Shown: piece by piece, positions 1 to 9,003 of the stretch
Layout of the letters: each line of letters opens with the position of its first letter
Numbering within the stretch: the first letter of the stretch is position 1
From: DATKQI01 sp035532755
Lineage (GTDB): Bacteria > Pseudomonadota > Alphaproteobacteria > Acetobacterales > Acetobacteraceae
Direction: 5' to 3'
Assembly (NCBI GenBank): GCA_035532755.1
Contig: DATKQI010000306.1
Coordinates: forward strand, 1 to 30,010
DNA length: 30,010 nucleotides
Program-made: the position numbers and the translations under genes
The notes under the pieces: generated by a model
What the model saw: the letters and a program-made list of their open reading frames with translations, nothing else
Databases searched by the model: none
What the model was told of the DNA's origin: nothing

Positions 1-702
1 GTTGCCCAGCCGCGGCGGGTTCTGCCCGGTGGCCAGATAGTTCATCCCCTGGTTGGCGAGCCACGCCACATGCGTATCCAGCATGCCGATATCGATCTGC
101 TGCCCCTGCCCGCTCGCCTCCCGATGGCGCAGCGCGGCCAGAATGCCGATGCAGCCGTACAACCCCGCGAACAGGTCGGCCACCGGAACGCCCACCTTCT
201 GCGGCAGCCCGTCCGGCTCGCCCGTCAGGCTCATCACCCCGCCCATCGCCTGGATCAGGCTGTCATAGCCCGGCCGCGGCGCATATGGCCCGGTCTGCCC
301 GAAACCGGTGATGGAGCAGTAGATCAATCCCGGAAACCGCTCCTTGAGCTGCTCGTATCCAAGCCCGTATTTCGCCAGCGCACCGACCTTGAAATTCTCC
401 ACCAGGATATCGCACTGCGCGATCAGCCGCAGCGCGATCGCCTGCCCCTCCGGCTGCGCGATATCGAGCGTGACGGAGCGCTTGTTGCGGTTCACCCCCA
501 CAAAATACGCGCTCTCCTGCGTGCCGGGCATGCAGGGCGGGGCAAAGCCGCGGGTATCGTCCCCGCTGCCGGGTTTCTCGATCTTGATGACCTCCGCCCC
601 CAGGTCGCCCAGCATCTGCGCGCAGGTGGGCCCCGCCAGAACACGGCTCAGATCAAACACCTTCAGGCCCTTGAGAGGCCCGGTCGATTCAGCTTCGGTC
701 AT
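1..702 (-). CDS. CaiB/BaiF family (class III) CoA-transferase, partial
   Basis: N-terminal 234 residues of a class III acyl-CoA transferase; the gene runs off the left edge. These enzymes move CoA between carboxylic acids in the cytoplasm through an aspartyl-CoA thioester intermediate. Reading the minus strand from the ATG at 702 gives the family N-terminus (GLKVFDLSRVLAGPTCAQML, then LGAEVIKIEKPGSGD), NRNKRSVTLD near residue 71, a central VENFKVGALAKYGLGY, and GVPVADLFAGLYG with Asp176 as candidate catalytic residue. The visible part ends in LANQGMNYLATGQNPPRLGN, also typical of the family. A purine-rich GGCGGAGA precedes the ATG. It is divergent from the aldehyde dehydrogenase with 83 bp between the starts, so a shared carboxylic-acid pathway is possible but unproven. 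The substrate cannot be told from sequence; formyl-, succinyl- and other CoA donors are all possible. Confidence 0.93.
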   Translation of the reverse strand, partial: MTEAESTGPLKGLKVFDLSRVLAGPTCAQMLGDLGAEVIKIEKPGSGDDTRGFAPPCMPGTQESAYFVGVNRNKRSVTLDIAQPEGQAIALRLIAQCDILVENFKVGALAKYGLGYEQLKERFPGLIYCSITGFGQTGPYAPRPGYDSLIQAMGGVMSLTGEPDGLPQKVGVPVADLFAGLYGCIGILAALRHREASGQGQQIDIGMLDTHVAWLANQGMNYLATGQNPPRLGN

Positions 703-785
703 CAGATGTCTCCGCCTTGCCCGCGCGGCCGCGCAGCGCCATGTTGCGGCCAGCTTACAGAACCCACGAAGGGGAGGAAAACCCG

Positions 786-2297
786 ATGCTAGACCGCCCG
801 CACCCCACGCCATCGGCTCCCACGCTGGATGAGAAAACGTTGGCCAACGCATTGTCAACCCAGCATTTCATTGCCGGCCGCTTCGTGCCCGCGCGCTCAG
901 GCAAAACCTTCCCTGTCGTCAACCCCGCCACCGGCGAAGCGGTCGGCGCCGCGGCCGACGGCGACTCGGCAGATGTCGATGCCGCCGTCCAGGCCGCCGC
1001 CGCGGCGCAGAAGGACTGGGCGAAACTCCCGGCCCGCAAGCGCGGCGCGCTCGTCGGCCAATGCGCCGCCATCCTCACCGAGCACGCAGAGGAACTCGCC
1101 CGGCTGATCGCGCTCGAAACCGGCAAAGCGCTGCGCACCGAAAGCCGCGTCGAAGCGAACGTAGTGGCGGATATCTTCAGCTTCTACGGCGGCCTGGGGG
1201 GCGAATTGAAGGGCGAGACCGTGCCCTTCGCCCCCAACGTGCTCTCCGTCACCGTGCGGGAACCGCTGGGCGTGGTCGGGGCGATCATCCCCTGGAACGT
1301 GCCGATGCTGCTGATGGCGCTGAAGGTCGCGCCCGCGCTCGTCGCCGGCAACACGGTGGTGGTGAAATCGGCGGAAGAAGCACCGCTCGCCGTTCTGCGC
1401 GTCTGCGAACTGCTGAACCGCGTCCTGCCCCCCGGCTGCTTCAACATGCTGAGCGGCTTCGGCCCCGAATGCGGCGCGCCGCTGGTTGCGCATCCGAAGG
1501 TGCGCAAGGTCACGTTCACGGGCAGCGCGGAGGTCGGCCGTATCGTCGCCAAAACCGCCGCCGACAAGCTCATCCCCGTCACCCTCGAACTCGGCGGCAA
1601 GAGCCCGATGATTGTCTTCGCCGATTGCGATTTCGAGAAAACCGTGATGGGCGCCATCACCTCCATGCGCTTCACCCGCCAGGGGCAGAGCTGCACGGCC
1701 GCCAGCCGCATCTATGTCGAACGCCCGCTGTTCGATCGTTTCGTGGCGGCGCTGGCCGACAAGGTAAATGCGATGGTGATGGGGGATCCGCTGGACGAAA
1801 AGACCGACATCGGCACCATCATCAGCCCCGGCCAGTTCGAGAAGGTGAAAGCCTACATCGACGAAGGCATCGCCACGAAAGGCGCGAAGGCGCACGTGTG
1901 CAGCACCATGCCGAAAGAGGCCGGGCTGAAGAAGGGCCTGTTCATCCAGCCCCACATCTTCACCGGCCTGCCCAACAGCAGCCGGCTGGTGCAGGAGGAG
2001 ATTTTTGGCCCCGTGACCTGCGTGTTCCCCTTCGACGATGCGGCCGGCGTGCTGGAAGCGGCGAACGACAGCGAATACGGCCTCGCCGCCTCGCTCTGGA
2101 CCAACAACCTGAAGGTCGGGCTCGATCTCGCCCACCGCATCGAAGCCGGGCTCGTGCAGATCAACCAGAACCTCGTGGTGCAGGCGAACCTTTCCTACGG
2201 CGGGGTGAAAAGCTCCGGCCTGGGCAAGGAGGCCAGCCTCGAAGCGATGCTGGAGCATTTCATGCATAAGAAAACAATCATGGTGAACTACGCCTGA
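786..2297 (+). CDS. NAD(P)-dependent aldehyde dehydrogenase
   Basis: A 503-residue aldehyde dehydrogenase of the ALDH superfamily, oxidising an aldehyde to a carboxylate with NAD(P)+ in the cytoplasm. The complete active site is visible: PWN with Asn171, the nucleotide loop FTGSAEVG (244-251), the general base Glu268 in LELGGKSP, the nucleophile Cys303 in QGQSCTAAS, and Glu405 in QEEIFGP. The length is normal. I chose the ATG at 786 because GGGGAGGAAA lies just upstream; an in-frame ATG at 717 would add 23 residues unlike the family. The closest well-known relatives are betaine-, aminobutyr- and benzaldehyde-type dehydrogenases, so the substrate is open. It starts 83 bp from the divergent CoA-transferase and is followed after 60 bp by the pheC-like gene on the same strand, perhaps as one transcript. 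Confidence 0.95.
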   Translation: MLDRPHPTPSAPTLDEKTLANALSTQHFIAGRFVPARSGKTFPVVNPATGEAVGAAADGDSADVDAAVQAAAAAQKDWAKLPARKRGALVGQCAAILTEHAEELARLIALETGKALRTESRVEANVVADIFSFYGGLGGELKGETVPFAPNVLSVTVREPLGVVGAIIPWNVPMLLMALKVAPALVAGNTVVVKSAEEAPLAVLRVCELLNRVLPPGCFNMLSGFGPECGAPLVAHPKVRKVTFTGSAEVGRIVAKTAADKLIPVTLELGGKSPMIVFADCDFEKTVMGAITSMRFTRQGQSCTAASRIYVERPLFDRFVAALADKVNAMVMGDPLDEKTDIGTIISPGQFEKVKAYIDEGIATKGAKAHVCSTMPKEAGLKKGLFIQPHIFTGLPNSSRLVQEEIFGPVTCVFPFDDAAGVLEAANDSEYGLAASLWTNNLKVGLDLAHRIEAGLVQINQNLVVQANLSYGGVKSSGLGKEASLEAMLEHFMHKKTIMVNYA

Positions 2298-2323
2298 TTG
2301 CCGCCTGCCGATCCCTCTGGCAC

Positions 2324-2350
2324 CCTCCCCGGACAATGAATCCGGGGAGG
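2324..2350 (+). promoter_or_regulatory. Hairpin masking the ribosome binding site of the pheC-like gene
   Basis: A perfect 10-bp stem (2324-2333, CCTCCCCGGA, with 2341-2350, TCCGGGGAGG) encloses a 7-nt loop, CAATGAA. The 3' arm contains the whole Shine-Dalgarno sequence GGGGAGG for the ATG at 2358. If the hairpin forms in the mRNA the ribosome binding site is paired, so translation could be restrained or depend on unfolding. It could also act as an attenuating stem after the aldehyde dehydrogenase, although no T-run follows. The structure is read directly; the role is inferred. Confidence 0.6.
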
Positions 2351-2357
2351 AGAGCCC

Positions 2358-3146
2358 ATGCGAATGATCCGGCTGGCCGGCGCGCTTGCGCTGGCAACCA
2401 CAATGGCGATGTCCGCCGGCACGGCGAAAGCGGCGGCGCCGCAAACCCTGCTCGCGCACATCCTGGCCCGCGGCACGATCCGCGTGGGCATGACGGGCGA
2501 TTACAAACCGTTCGATATCCTGAACAAGAAAACCGGCCAGTTCAGCGGGATCGACGTGAGCATGGCGCGGCTGCTGGCGAAATCGCTGGGGGTGAAGCTG
2601 CAGATCGTCAAGACCACCTGGCCCACGCTGATGCAGGGGCTGCTGGCGCACAAGTATGATATCGCCATGGGCGGCATCACCATCACCCTGCCCCGGCTGA
2701 AAACCGCGTTCTTCTCCACGCCCGTCCTGCGCGCCGGCAAGATCCCGCTCACCCTGTGCAAGAACAAGGATCGCTTCGCGACCCTCGCGCAGATCGACCA
2801 GCCGGATGTGAAGGTCATCGTCAACCCGGGCGGCACGAACGCGGCGTTCGACAAGGCGCATCTGCACAAGGCGCAGATCGTCGTGATCAAGGACAACACG
2901 AAAACCTTCGGCGAGGTCCTGGCGGGCAAGGTCGATCTGATGATCACCGACAATGTGGAAGCCCGCCTGCAACAGAAGCTGCACCCGCAACTCTGTGCCG
3001 TCCACCCGAACCACCCGTTCAACTTCGCCGAACTCGGCTACATGATGCCGCAGGACCCCACGCTGAAATCCTACGTCGATGCTTGGGTGCGCATCGAACG
3101 GAAAACGGGCGTCCATGCGGCCCTGGCGAAGAAATGGATGCAGTAG
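2358..3146 (+). CDS. Periplasmic cyclohexadienyl dehydratase-like / family-3 solute-binding protein
   Basis: A 262-residue exported protein with a signal peptide ending near AKA-AAP (residues 22-27) and a type-II periplasmic binding fold. Long stretches match the cyclohexadienyl dehydratase PheC of Pseudomonas rather than ordinary amino-acid binding proteins: ILARGTIRVGMTGDYKPF (35-52), DIAMGGITITLPR, VIVNPGGTNAAF (153-164), ITDNVEARLQQKLHPQLCAV (196-215) and HPFNFAELGYMMPQD. PheC-type enzymes turn prephenate or arogenate into phenylpyruvate or phenylalanine in the periplasm and evolved from amino-acid binding proteins. Glu201 sits in the segment where I recall the PheC catalytic glutamate, but I could not align it. 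No permease or ATPase gene for a family-3 importer is adjacent, which favours an enzyme or a lone receptor. The start is the ATG after GGGGAGGAGAGCCC, within a hairpin. Confidence 0.8.
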   Translation: MRMIRLAGALALATTMAMSAGTAKAAAPQTLLAHILARGTIRVGMTGDYKPFDILNKKTGQFSGIDVSMARLLAKSLGVKLQIVKTTWPTLMQGLLAHKYDIAMGGITITLPRLKTAFFSTPVLRAGKIPLTLCKNKDRFATLAQIDQPDVKVIVNPGGTNAAFDKAHLHKAQIVVIKDNTKTFGEVLAGKVDLMITDNVEARLQQKLHPQLCAVHPNHPFNFAELGYMMPQDPTLKSYVDAWVRIERKTGVHAALAKKWMQ

Positions 3147-3189
3147 CGGTCGAAAGCTGCCCCCGCTATTTCCCGCGTCATCGGCCAAA

Positions 3190-3218
3190 CCGCGCGCCAG
3201 GCCAGCCCTGGCGCGCGG
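3190..3218 (+). terminator. Stem-loop after the pheC-like gene, possible terminator
   Basis: An 11-bp perfect inverted repeat (CCGCGCGCCAG at 3190-3200 and CTGGCGCGCGG at 3208-3218) with a 7-nt loop begins 43 bp past the stop codon. There is no T-run, so it is a weak candidate for intrinsic termination or a 3'-end stabilising hairpin. Confidence 0.4.
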
Positions 3219-3269
3219 CTGCGCGGGGTCGCTTCGCAACCATTTCATCCATTCCATGACTCTGGAATA

Positions 3270-3307
3270 CCGGAACGGCGGATAACCGGATTGTCAATTC
3301 GTTCCGG
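3270..3307. promoter_or_regulatory. Inverted repeat upstream of the family-5 binding protein
   Basis: Two 8-bp arms, CCGGAACG at 3270-3277 and CGTTCCGG at 3300-3307, are perfect reverse complements. Their centres are 30 bp apart, close to three helical turns, a layout that could bind a dimeric regulator. TTGTCA hexamers occur at 3291-3296 and 3326-3331 and could be -35 elements, but no convincing -10 box is correctly spaced. Function is inferred only. Confidence 0.3.
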
Positions 3308-3358
3308 GGAGCAATCGGCCTAGTCTTGTCATAACGATAAACTGACAGGAGGCTTTCC

Positions 3359-4951
3359 GTGAAGCGTCGCACCTTCCTCGGCACCGCCGCCGCATCGCTG
3401 GCCGTTCCCGTTCTCGCAGCGCCCTCCATCGCCCGGGGTGCTGCGGCGAATGTGCTGAAATTCGTCCCGCAGTCCAACCTCACCTCGCTCGACCCGGTCT
3501 GGACCACCGCCGCCGTCACCACCAACCACGCCTGGAACGTTTACGACACGTTGTACGGCGTCGATCACACGCTGAAGCCGCAGCCGCAGATGGCCGAAGG
3601 CCACACGGTCTCGTCGGATCAGCTCACCTGGACAATCAAGCTCCGCCCCGGCCTGAAGTTTCATGACAACACGCCCGTCCGCGCCGCTGATTGCGCGGCG
3701 AGCCTCTCCCGCTGGGCGGCGCGGGACACGTTCGGCCAGACCATGGCGCCCTTTGTCGCCGAGTACAAGGCGGTGGACGACAGCACGCTCGCCATCCGCC
3801 TGCACCATCCCTTCCCGCTGCTGCTTGACGGGCTCGCGAAGCCGTCCTCGTCGGTTCCGTTCATCATGCCCGAACGCATCGCGAAAACCGATCCGTTCAA
3901 ACAGATCACGGAGGTCATCGGTTCCGGCCCGTTCCGCTTCCTGCCGAAGGAATACATCTCCGGCTCCCGCGTAGCCTACGAGAAGTTCGCGGGGTACAAG
4001 CCGCGCGAAGGCACGCCGAGCTGGACCTCGGGCGGCAAGGTCGCCCATTTCAACCGCGTCGAGTGGCACATCATCCCCGACACGGCCACCGCCTCCGCCG
4101 CCCTGCAATCGGGGGAAGTAGACTGGTGGGAACAGGTGCAGGCAGACCTGATCCCGATGTTGAAAACCAACAAGAACATCACCTTCGGCATCGGCGACCC
4201 GACCGGCTACATGGGGGTGATCCGCTTCAACGAACTCTACCCGCCGTTCAACAACCGCCTGATGCGGGAGGCCATTCTGCACGCGGTGGACCAGAAGGAA
4301 TACATGGCCGCCGTCACCGGCAACGATCCGAAGTCCTACCTGCTGTGGCACTCCTTCTACCCCGCCAAAACGCCCTTCGGCGCTCCCTCCGTGCCGGACC
4401 CGATGGCGCGCAACCCGGACCTCGCGCTGGCGAAGCAACTCATCGCCAAGGCGGGCTACAAGGGCGAGAAGATCACGATCATCAACCCCACCAACTTCGC
4501 CACCATCGCCCCGTTCGGGCAGATCACCTACGCCCTGTTCAAGAAGCTGGGTCTGAACGTGACGCTGGACGAGATGGACTGGGGCAGCGTGGTTCAGCGC
4601 CGCGCCGTCACGAAGCCCCCCGCACAGGGCGGCTGGAATGTCTTCCATACCTGGACCACAGGGATGTTCATCGAAAACCCCGCCGTCAGCCCGATCATCC
4701 GCGGCCAGGGCATGAAGGGCTGGTTCGGCTGGTACAAAAGCGCGAAGATGGAAGCGCTGAACAGCCAATGGCTCACCGCCCCCACCGTCGCCGCGCAGAA
4801 GAAGATCGCAGCGCAGATGCAGGCGCTCGCCTTCCACGATGCCCCCACCGTCCCGCTCGGCGAGTTCTTCATCCACACCGCCTATCGCAAGAATCTCACC
4901 GGCGTCCTGGTCGGCCCGGCTCCGTTCGCCTGGAACTGCCGGATGGTGTAG
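3359..4951 (+). CDS. ABC transporter substrate-binding protein, family 5 (peptide/nickel type)
   Basis: A 530-residue periplasmic binding protein of the DppA/OppA family, the receptor part of an importer for peptides, opines or other medium-size solutes. The N-terminus KRRTFLG followed by a hydrophobic alanine-rich stretch to about residue 29 is a twin-arginine (Tat) signal. Family marks are LTSLDPVWTTAAVT, AEGHTVSSDQLTWTIKLRPGLKFHDNTPVRAADCAASLSRW in pieces (about residues 78-122), GSGPFRF near residue 188, and the NNRLMREAILHAVDQKEYM helix in the second lobe. The start is a GTG preceded by ACAGGAGG at 3344-3351; no ATG fits as well. Related permeases and ATPases are absent nearby: the next four genes, on the other strand, form a different importer with its own binding protein. 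It is therefore an orphan receptor here. The substrate is unknown. Confidence 0.92.
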   Translation: MKRRTFLGTAAASLAVPVLAAPSIARGAAANVLKFVPQSNLTSLDPVWTTAAVTTNHAWNVYDTLYGVDHTLKPQPQMAEGHTVSSDQLTWTIKLRPGLKFHDNTPVRAADCAASLSRWAARDTFGQTMAPFVAEYKAVDDSTLAIRLHHPFPLLLDGLAKPSSSVPFIMPERIAKTDPFKQITEVIGSGPFRFLPKEYISGSRVAYEKFAGYKPREGTPSWTSGGKVAHFNRVEWHIIPDTATASAALQSGEVDWWEQVQADLIPMLKTNKNITFGIGDPTGYMGVIRFNELYPPFNNRLMREAILHAVDQKEYMAAVTGNDPKSYLLWHSFYPAKTPFGAPSVPDPMARNPDLALAKQLIAKAGYKGEKITIINPTNFATIAPFGQITYALFKKLGLNVTLDEMDWGSVVQRRAVTKPPAQGGWNVFHTWTTGMFIENPAVSPIIRGQGMKGWFGWYKSAKMEALNSQWLTAPTVAAQKKIAAQMQALAFHDAPTVPLGEFFIHTAYRKNLTGVLVGPAPFAWNCRMV

Positions 4952-4967
4952 CTGCGACAGGGGGCGC

Positions 4968-6031
<1,064 letters not shown>

Positions 6032-6032
<1 letters not shown>

Positions 6033-6811
6033 CAGCGCGCTCCCCCGATCTGCACCTGCCCGCGCCCGGTCAGCAGCACGCCGAGCATGGCGAGCCAGGT
6101 GATCAGGAAGCTCAGCAGCGTCAGCGCGGCCGCCTCGGTCGCCGAGGTCTGGCCGACGTAGTTGATGTACACGGCGAATGTATTGAACAGCAGGATGTTG
6201 GCGAAGGTGAACTCTCCCATGGCGATGGCGATCGTCAGCAACGCCGCGCCGATCAGCGCGGTGGTCAGGTTCGGCACCACCACCCGGAAGATCAGCGTCC
6301 CCCAGCCGGCCCCGAGGCTCTGGGAGGCTTCGGTCAACGTGCGCAGGTCAAGCGCCCGCATCCCCACGTCCAGCGCCCGGTACGTATACGGCAGCGCCAG
6401 AATCACGTAGGGAATGACGAGGTAGTTGGAGGTGCCGACAAGCCAGGCCGGCCCGGTGTACAGCGCGGTCATGCCCGCCACCAGCGCGATCGGCGGCACC
6501 ACGAAGGGCAGCACCGAAATCAGGTCGAACACCGGGCGCATGCCGCGCACGCGCAGGTTCATCCAGAACGTCGCCGGCACGAGGATGACAAACCCGACCA
6601 GGATCGTCTCCACCGCCAGCCGGAGCGACAACCCCAGGCTGCTCCACAGCTGCTTCTGGTGCACCAGCGCGATATAGGCGCGCGGCCCGTAATGGCTGCC
6701 GCCCTCCCAGAAGCTGAACGCCCCCGTCGCCAGCAGCGGCACCGCGAAATAAAGCCCGATCAGCCCGAGGCCGATCTTCGACCCCACCGCCTTCTCCCGG
6801 CCCGCGCTCAT
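6032..6811 (-). CDS. ABC transporter permease, PotC-like
   Basis: A 259-residue inner-membrane permease of the binding-protein-dependent transport family (BPD_transp_1). Hydrophobic segments include IGLGLIGLYFAVPLLATGAF at the start, then ETILVGFVILVPATFWMN, LISVLPFVVPPIALVAGM, a VIPYVILALPY segment and AALTLLSFLITWLAMLGVLL at the end. The cytoplasmic EAA loop that touches the ATPase is TEASQSLGAGWGTLIFRVVV. I set the start at the ATG at 6811 because it overlaps the TGA of the upstream permease as ATGA and gives a normal length. The open frame extends further upstream, but only inside the other permease gene. It pairs with the other permease to form the transmembrane channel. Confidence 0.93.
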
Positions 6812-7698
6812 CGGCGCGTCCACCGGCTGACGCGGCGGGCGATCAGCGCATACAGCCCCATCACCACCACCATCACCACGATCATCCCCAGCGCCAGCGC
6901 CGCCCCGGTCTGCGCCGACAGCATCACATTGCCCGACAGCACGTTGCTGATCTCGACCGGTACCAGGGAGACGATCCCCGACGTCAGCGCATAGGGCGTG
7001 GCGTAGGCCGAAAAGGCATTGCCGAACAGAAGGATATAGGCCGACAGCAGCGAGGGCAGCAGGATCGGCAGCCCGACATGGCGCCAGTAGTCCCATGCCG
7101 AGGCGCCGAGATTCTCCGCCGCCTCCCGCCACTCCCGCCGCAGCGCCTCCAGCGCCGGCGCAATCACGATGATCATCAGCGGAATCTGGAAATACGCGTA
7201 CACCAGCACGAGGCCGGACAGCGAATACAGGCTGAACCCCATGCCGTACAGATCAATCCCCGCCGCCTTCAGCCAAACAGTGATCATCCCGAGGCTGCCG
7301 AGCGTGGCGATGAAGGCGAAAGCCAGCGGCACGCCGGCGAAATTCGCCGCCACCGCGCTGAACGTGGTGACGAGCGACCGCAGCCCGCGCGGCATGCCCG
7401 GGCGCATGGTGAAATACGCGGCCAACCCGCCGAAGATCAGCCCGACGAGGGCCGAGAATGCGGAGAGCACGATGGAATTGCGGAACGCAACCACCGTCTG
7501 CCCCTGCCCCAGCTCATGCACATAGCGCAGGGTAAAACCGTGCTTGCCGGCGAATGCCTCCGCCAGCAGCATCCCGGTCGGCAGGATCAGGAACGCCGCG
7601 ACATAGACCAGGAACGGGCCGACGAACAGAACGGTCAGCACGCCCCCCGACCGGGCGAACAGCCCGGCCGGAGCAGCGCGCGAAACCCCAGGCGTCAA
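6808..7698 (-). CDS. ABC transporter permease, PotB-like
   Basis: A 296-residue permease with about six membrane segments, among them VLFVGPFLVYVAAFLILPTG, an NSIVLSAFSALVGLIFGG segment and ALALGMIVVMVVVMGLYALI near the C-terminus. The EAA loop is REAAENLGASAWDYWRHVGL, ending in the typical PILLPSLLSA. No ATG occurs at a sensible place. I favour the TTG at 7698, which overlaps the TGA of the binding-protein gene (TTGA) and would be translated by coupling. A GTG at 7641 would give 277 residues and is the main alternative. The reading frame stays open far upstream, but that part is the shadow of the binding-protein gene. The next gene begins on its stop codon. Confidence 0.88.
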   Translation of the reverse strand: MTPGVSRAAPAGLFARSGGVLTVLFVGPFLVYVAAFLILPTGMLLAEAFAGKHGFTLRYVHELGQGQTVVAFRNSIVLSAFSALVGLIFGGLAAYFTMRPGMPRGLRSLVTTFSAVAANFAGVPLAFAFIATLGSLGMITVWLKAAGIDLYGMGFSLYSLSGLVLVYAYFQIPLMIIVIAPALEALRREWREAAENLGASAWDYWRHVGLPILLPSLLSAYILLFGNAFSAYATPYALTSGIVSLVPVEISNVLSGNVMLSAQTGAALALGMIVVMVVVMGLYALIARRVSRWTRR

Positions 7699-8816
7699 GA
7701 CTTGACCATCTTGGCCCAGTTGGCGGAGAGCGCGGCCTGCGCCTTCTTGGTCTGCGCGTTGGTCGCGAACAGCGCCTTCGCATAGGGCGCGGCCGGCGGC
7801 AGCTCCGCCATCAGCGCCTTCGACACCACGCCGCGCTTGACCATGTCGGAGAAGCGCGCCGGGTGGGCGAAGCCCTCCAGGTACAGAAGCTGGCCCTCGT
7901 CGGAGTAGATGAACTCCTGCCAGAGCGCCGCCGCCTTCGGGTGCGGGGCGAACTTGCTGATTGCCTGGCAATAGTACGCGCCATAAGGCGTGGCACCCTC
8001 CGGGATCACCGTATCGATCTTCGTCATGCCCTTCGATTTCTTGGCCTGGGCAAGATTCAGGTAATCCCAGTTCACCACCACCGGCGTCTGCCCCGAAACA
8101 AGGCTCGCGGAAGTCGCGGCGGAGGGGTTGAAATTGCCCAGCTTCGCAAGCTCGGCGAAGAACTTGATGCCGGGCATGATATCGTCCAGCGACCCGCCGT
8201 TGGCGATCGAGGCGGCGAACACCGCGGCGAAGGCCGCGCCCGCACCCAGCGGGCTGCCGTTCAGCGCCACCATGCCCTTGTATGCCGGCTTCTTCAGGTC
8301 CGCCCAGGTCTGCGGCGCCGTCTTCGCCACCGATCGGTTGATGCCGAACGAGACGAGGCCGAAGTAATCGCCATACCACATCCCGCCCGGGTCTTTCATG
8401 TTGGCGGGAATGCTGTCCCAGGTCGCGACCTTGTAGGGCGTGAACAGCCCCTGGCTCACGCCGATCAGCGCGAAGGCCGGGCCCACGTCCACCACATCCG
8501 GCCCGCGAGACTGGCCTTTCATGGAGCGGATCGACTGCAGTTCCTGCGCGGAGCTGTCATCGGGTGCGGCGTTGGTGATCTTGATGCCGTATTTCTTCTC
8601 AAACGTGCTGATGATCGCGCCGTAGTTCGCCCAATCCGGCGGCAGGGCGATGGTGTTCAGCCCGCCCTCGGCTTTCGCCGCCTTGATCAGCGCAGCGTCG
8701 GTTGCGCTCGCCGCCTGCGCGAAGCCCGGCAGCAGCGTCGCCGCAAGGCCGGCCCCGAGGCCGCCTGCACCGAGTTTGAGCACGTCGCGCCGGCTGGCAT
8801 CACCACGATCAGTCAT
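7695..8816 (-). CDS. ABC transporter substrate-binding protein (PotD/AfuA-like)
   Basis: A 373-residue periplasmic receptor heading the four-gene importer on this strand. The N-terminus SRRDVLKLGAGGLGAGLAA is a good Tat signal, probably cleaved near FAQA-ASA. The mature part has features of extracellular solute-binding proteins related to PotD and ferric-binding proteins: LPPDWANYGAIISTFEKKYG, ELQSIRSMKG, GPDVVDVGPAFALIG and VVVNWDYLNLAQAK. The start ATG at 8816 follows GGGGGA and puts the twin arginines at residues 9-10; an upstream ATG at 8900 would add 28 non-secretory residues. Gene order (receptor, permease, permease, ATPase) is that of Pot/Fbp-type importers. The ligand cannot be read from the sequence; polyamine, ferric iron and organic anions are candidates. 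Confidence 0.92.
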   Translation of the reverse strand: MTDRGDASRRDVLKLGAGGLGAGLAATLLPGFAQAASATDAALIKAAKAEGGLNTIALPPDWANYGAIISTFEKKYGIKITNAAPDDSSAQELQSIRSMKGQSRGPDVVDVGPAFALIGVSQGLFTPYKVATWDSIPANMKDPGGMWYGDYFGLVSFGINRSVAKTAPQTWADLKKPAYKGMVALNGSPLGAGAAFAAVFAASIANGGSLDDIMPGIKFFAELAKLGNFNPSAATSASLVSGQTPVVVNWDYLNLAQAKKSKGMTKIDTVIPEGATPYGAYYCQAISKFAPHPKAAALWQEFIYSDEGQLLYLEGFAHPARFSDMVKRGVVSKALMAELPPAAPYAKALFATNAQTKKAQAALSANWAKMVKS

Positions 8817-8968
8817 TTCTGTCCCCCAAGGATCATGAAGCGGCGGTTGATTAGCATGATTTTGCGACACCGTGATGACGGCCGGAAGACAGCTCGCCAT
8901 CGCGATATCGATTCAGCCCCGTCACTCCACCACGGATGCAGGAAAGGGGCCAGAGGCAGAATGAAGCC

Positions 8969-8996
8969 TTGCATTTCCAATAGATAAAGATATGTT
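8969..8996 (+). promoter_or_regulatory. metE: Candidate sigma-70 promoter for the riboswitch-metE transcript
   Basis: TTGCAT at 8969-8974 and TATGTT at 8991-8996 are separated by 16 bp. Transcription would begin near 9003, almost exactly where the first strand of the riboswitch P1 helix begins (9004). The surrounding 8960-9000 stretch is AT-rich compared with the rest of the window. The remainder of 8817-8968 holds no gene; it should contain the promoter of the minus-strand importer, which I could not place. Confidence 0.5.
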
Positions 8997-9003
8997 TATG
9001 TCA

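Noticed and set aside
723..734. Palindrome GCGCGGCCGCGC as an operator between the CoA-transferase and aldehyde dehydrogenase
   Set aside because: Short, pure G/C palindromes are expected by chance at this base composition; no further support.
897..3257. A 786-residue open frame on the minus strand opposite the aldehyde dehydrogenase and pheC-like gene
   Set aside because: It is rich in Arg, Gly, His and Asp with no domain pattern and covers two clear genes on the other strand; such antisense frames are common in GC-rich DNA.
6811..7132. N-terminal extension of the PotC-like permease to an ATG at 7132
   Set aside because: The extension lies inside the PotB-like gene and has no membrane segment or family similarity; the ATGA overlap at 6808-6811 gives a natural start.
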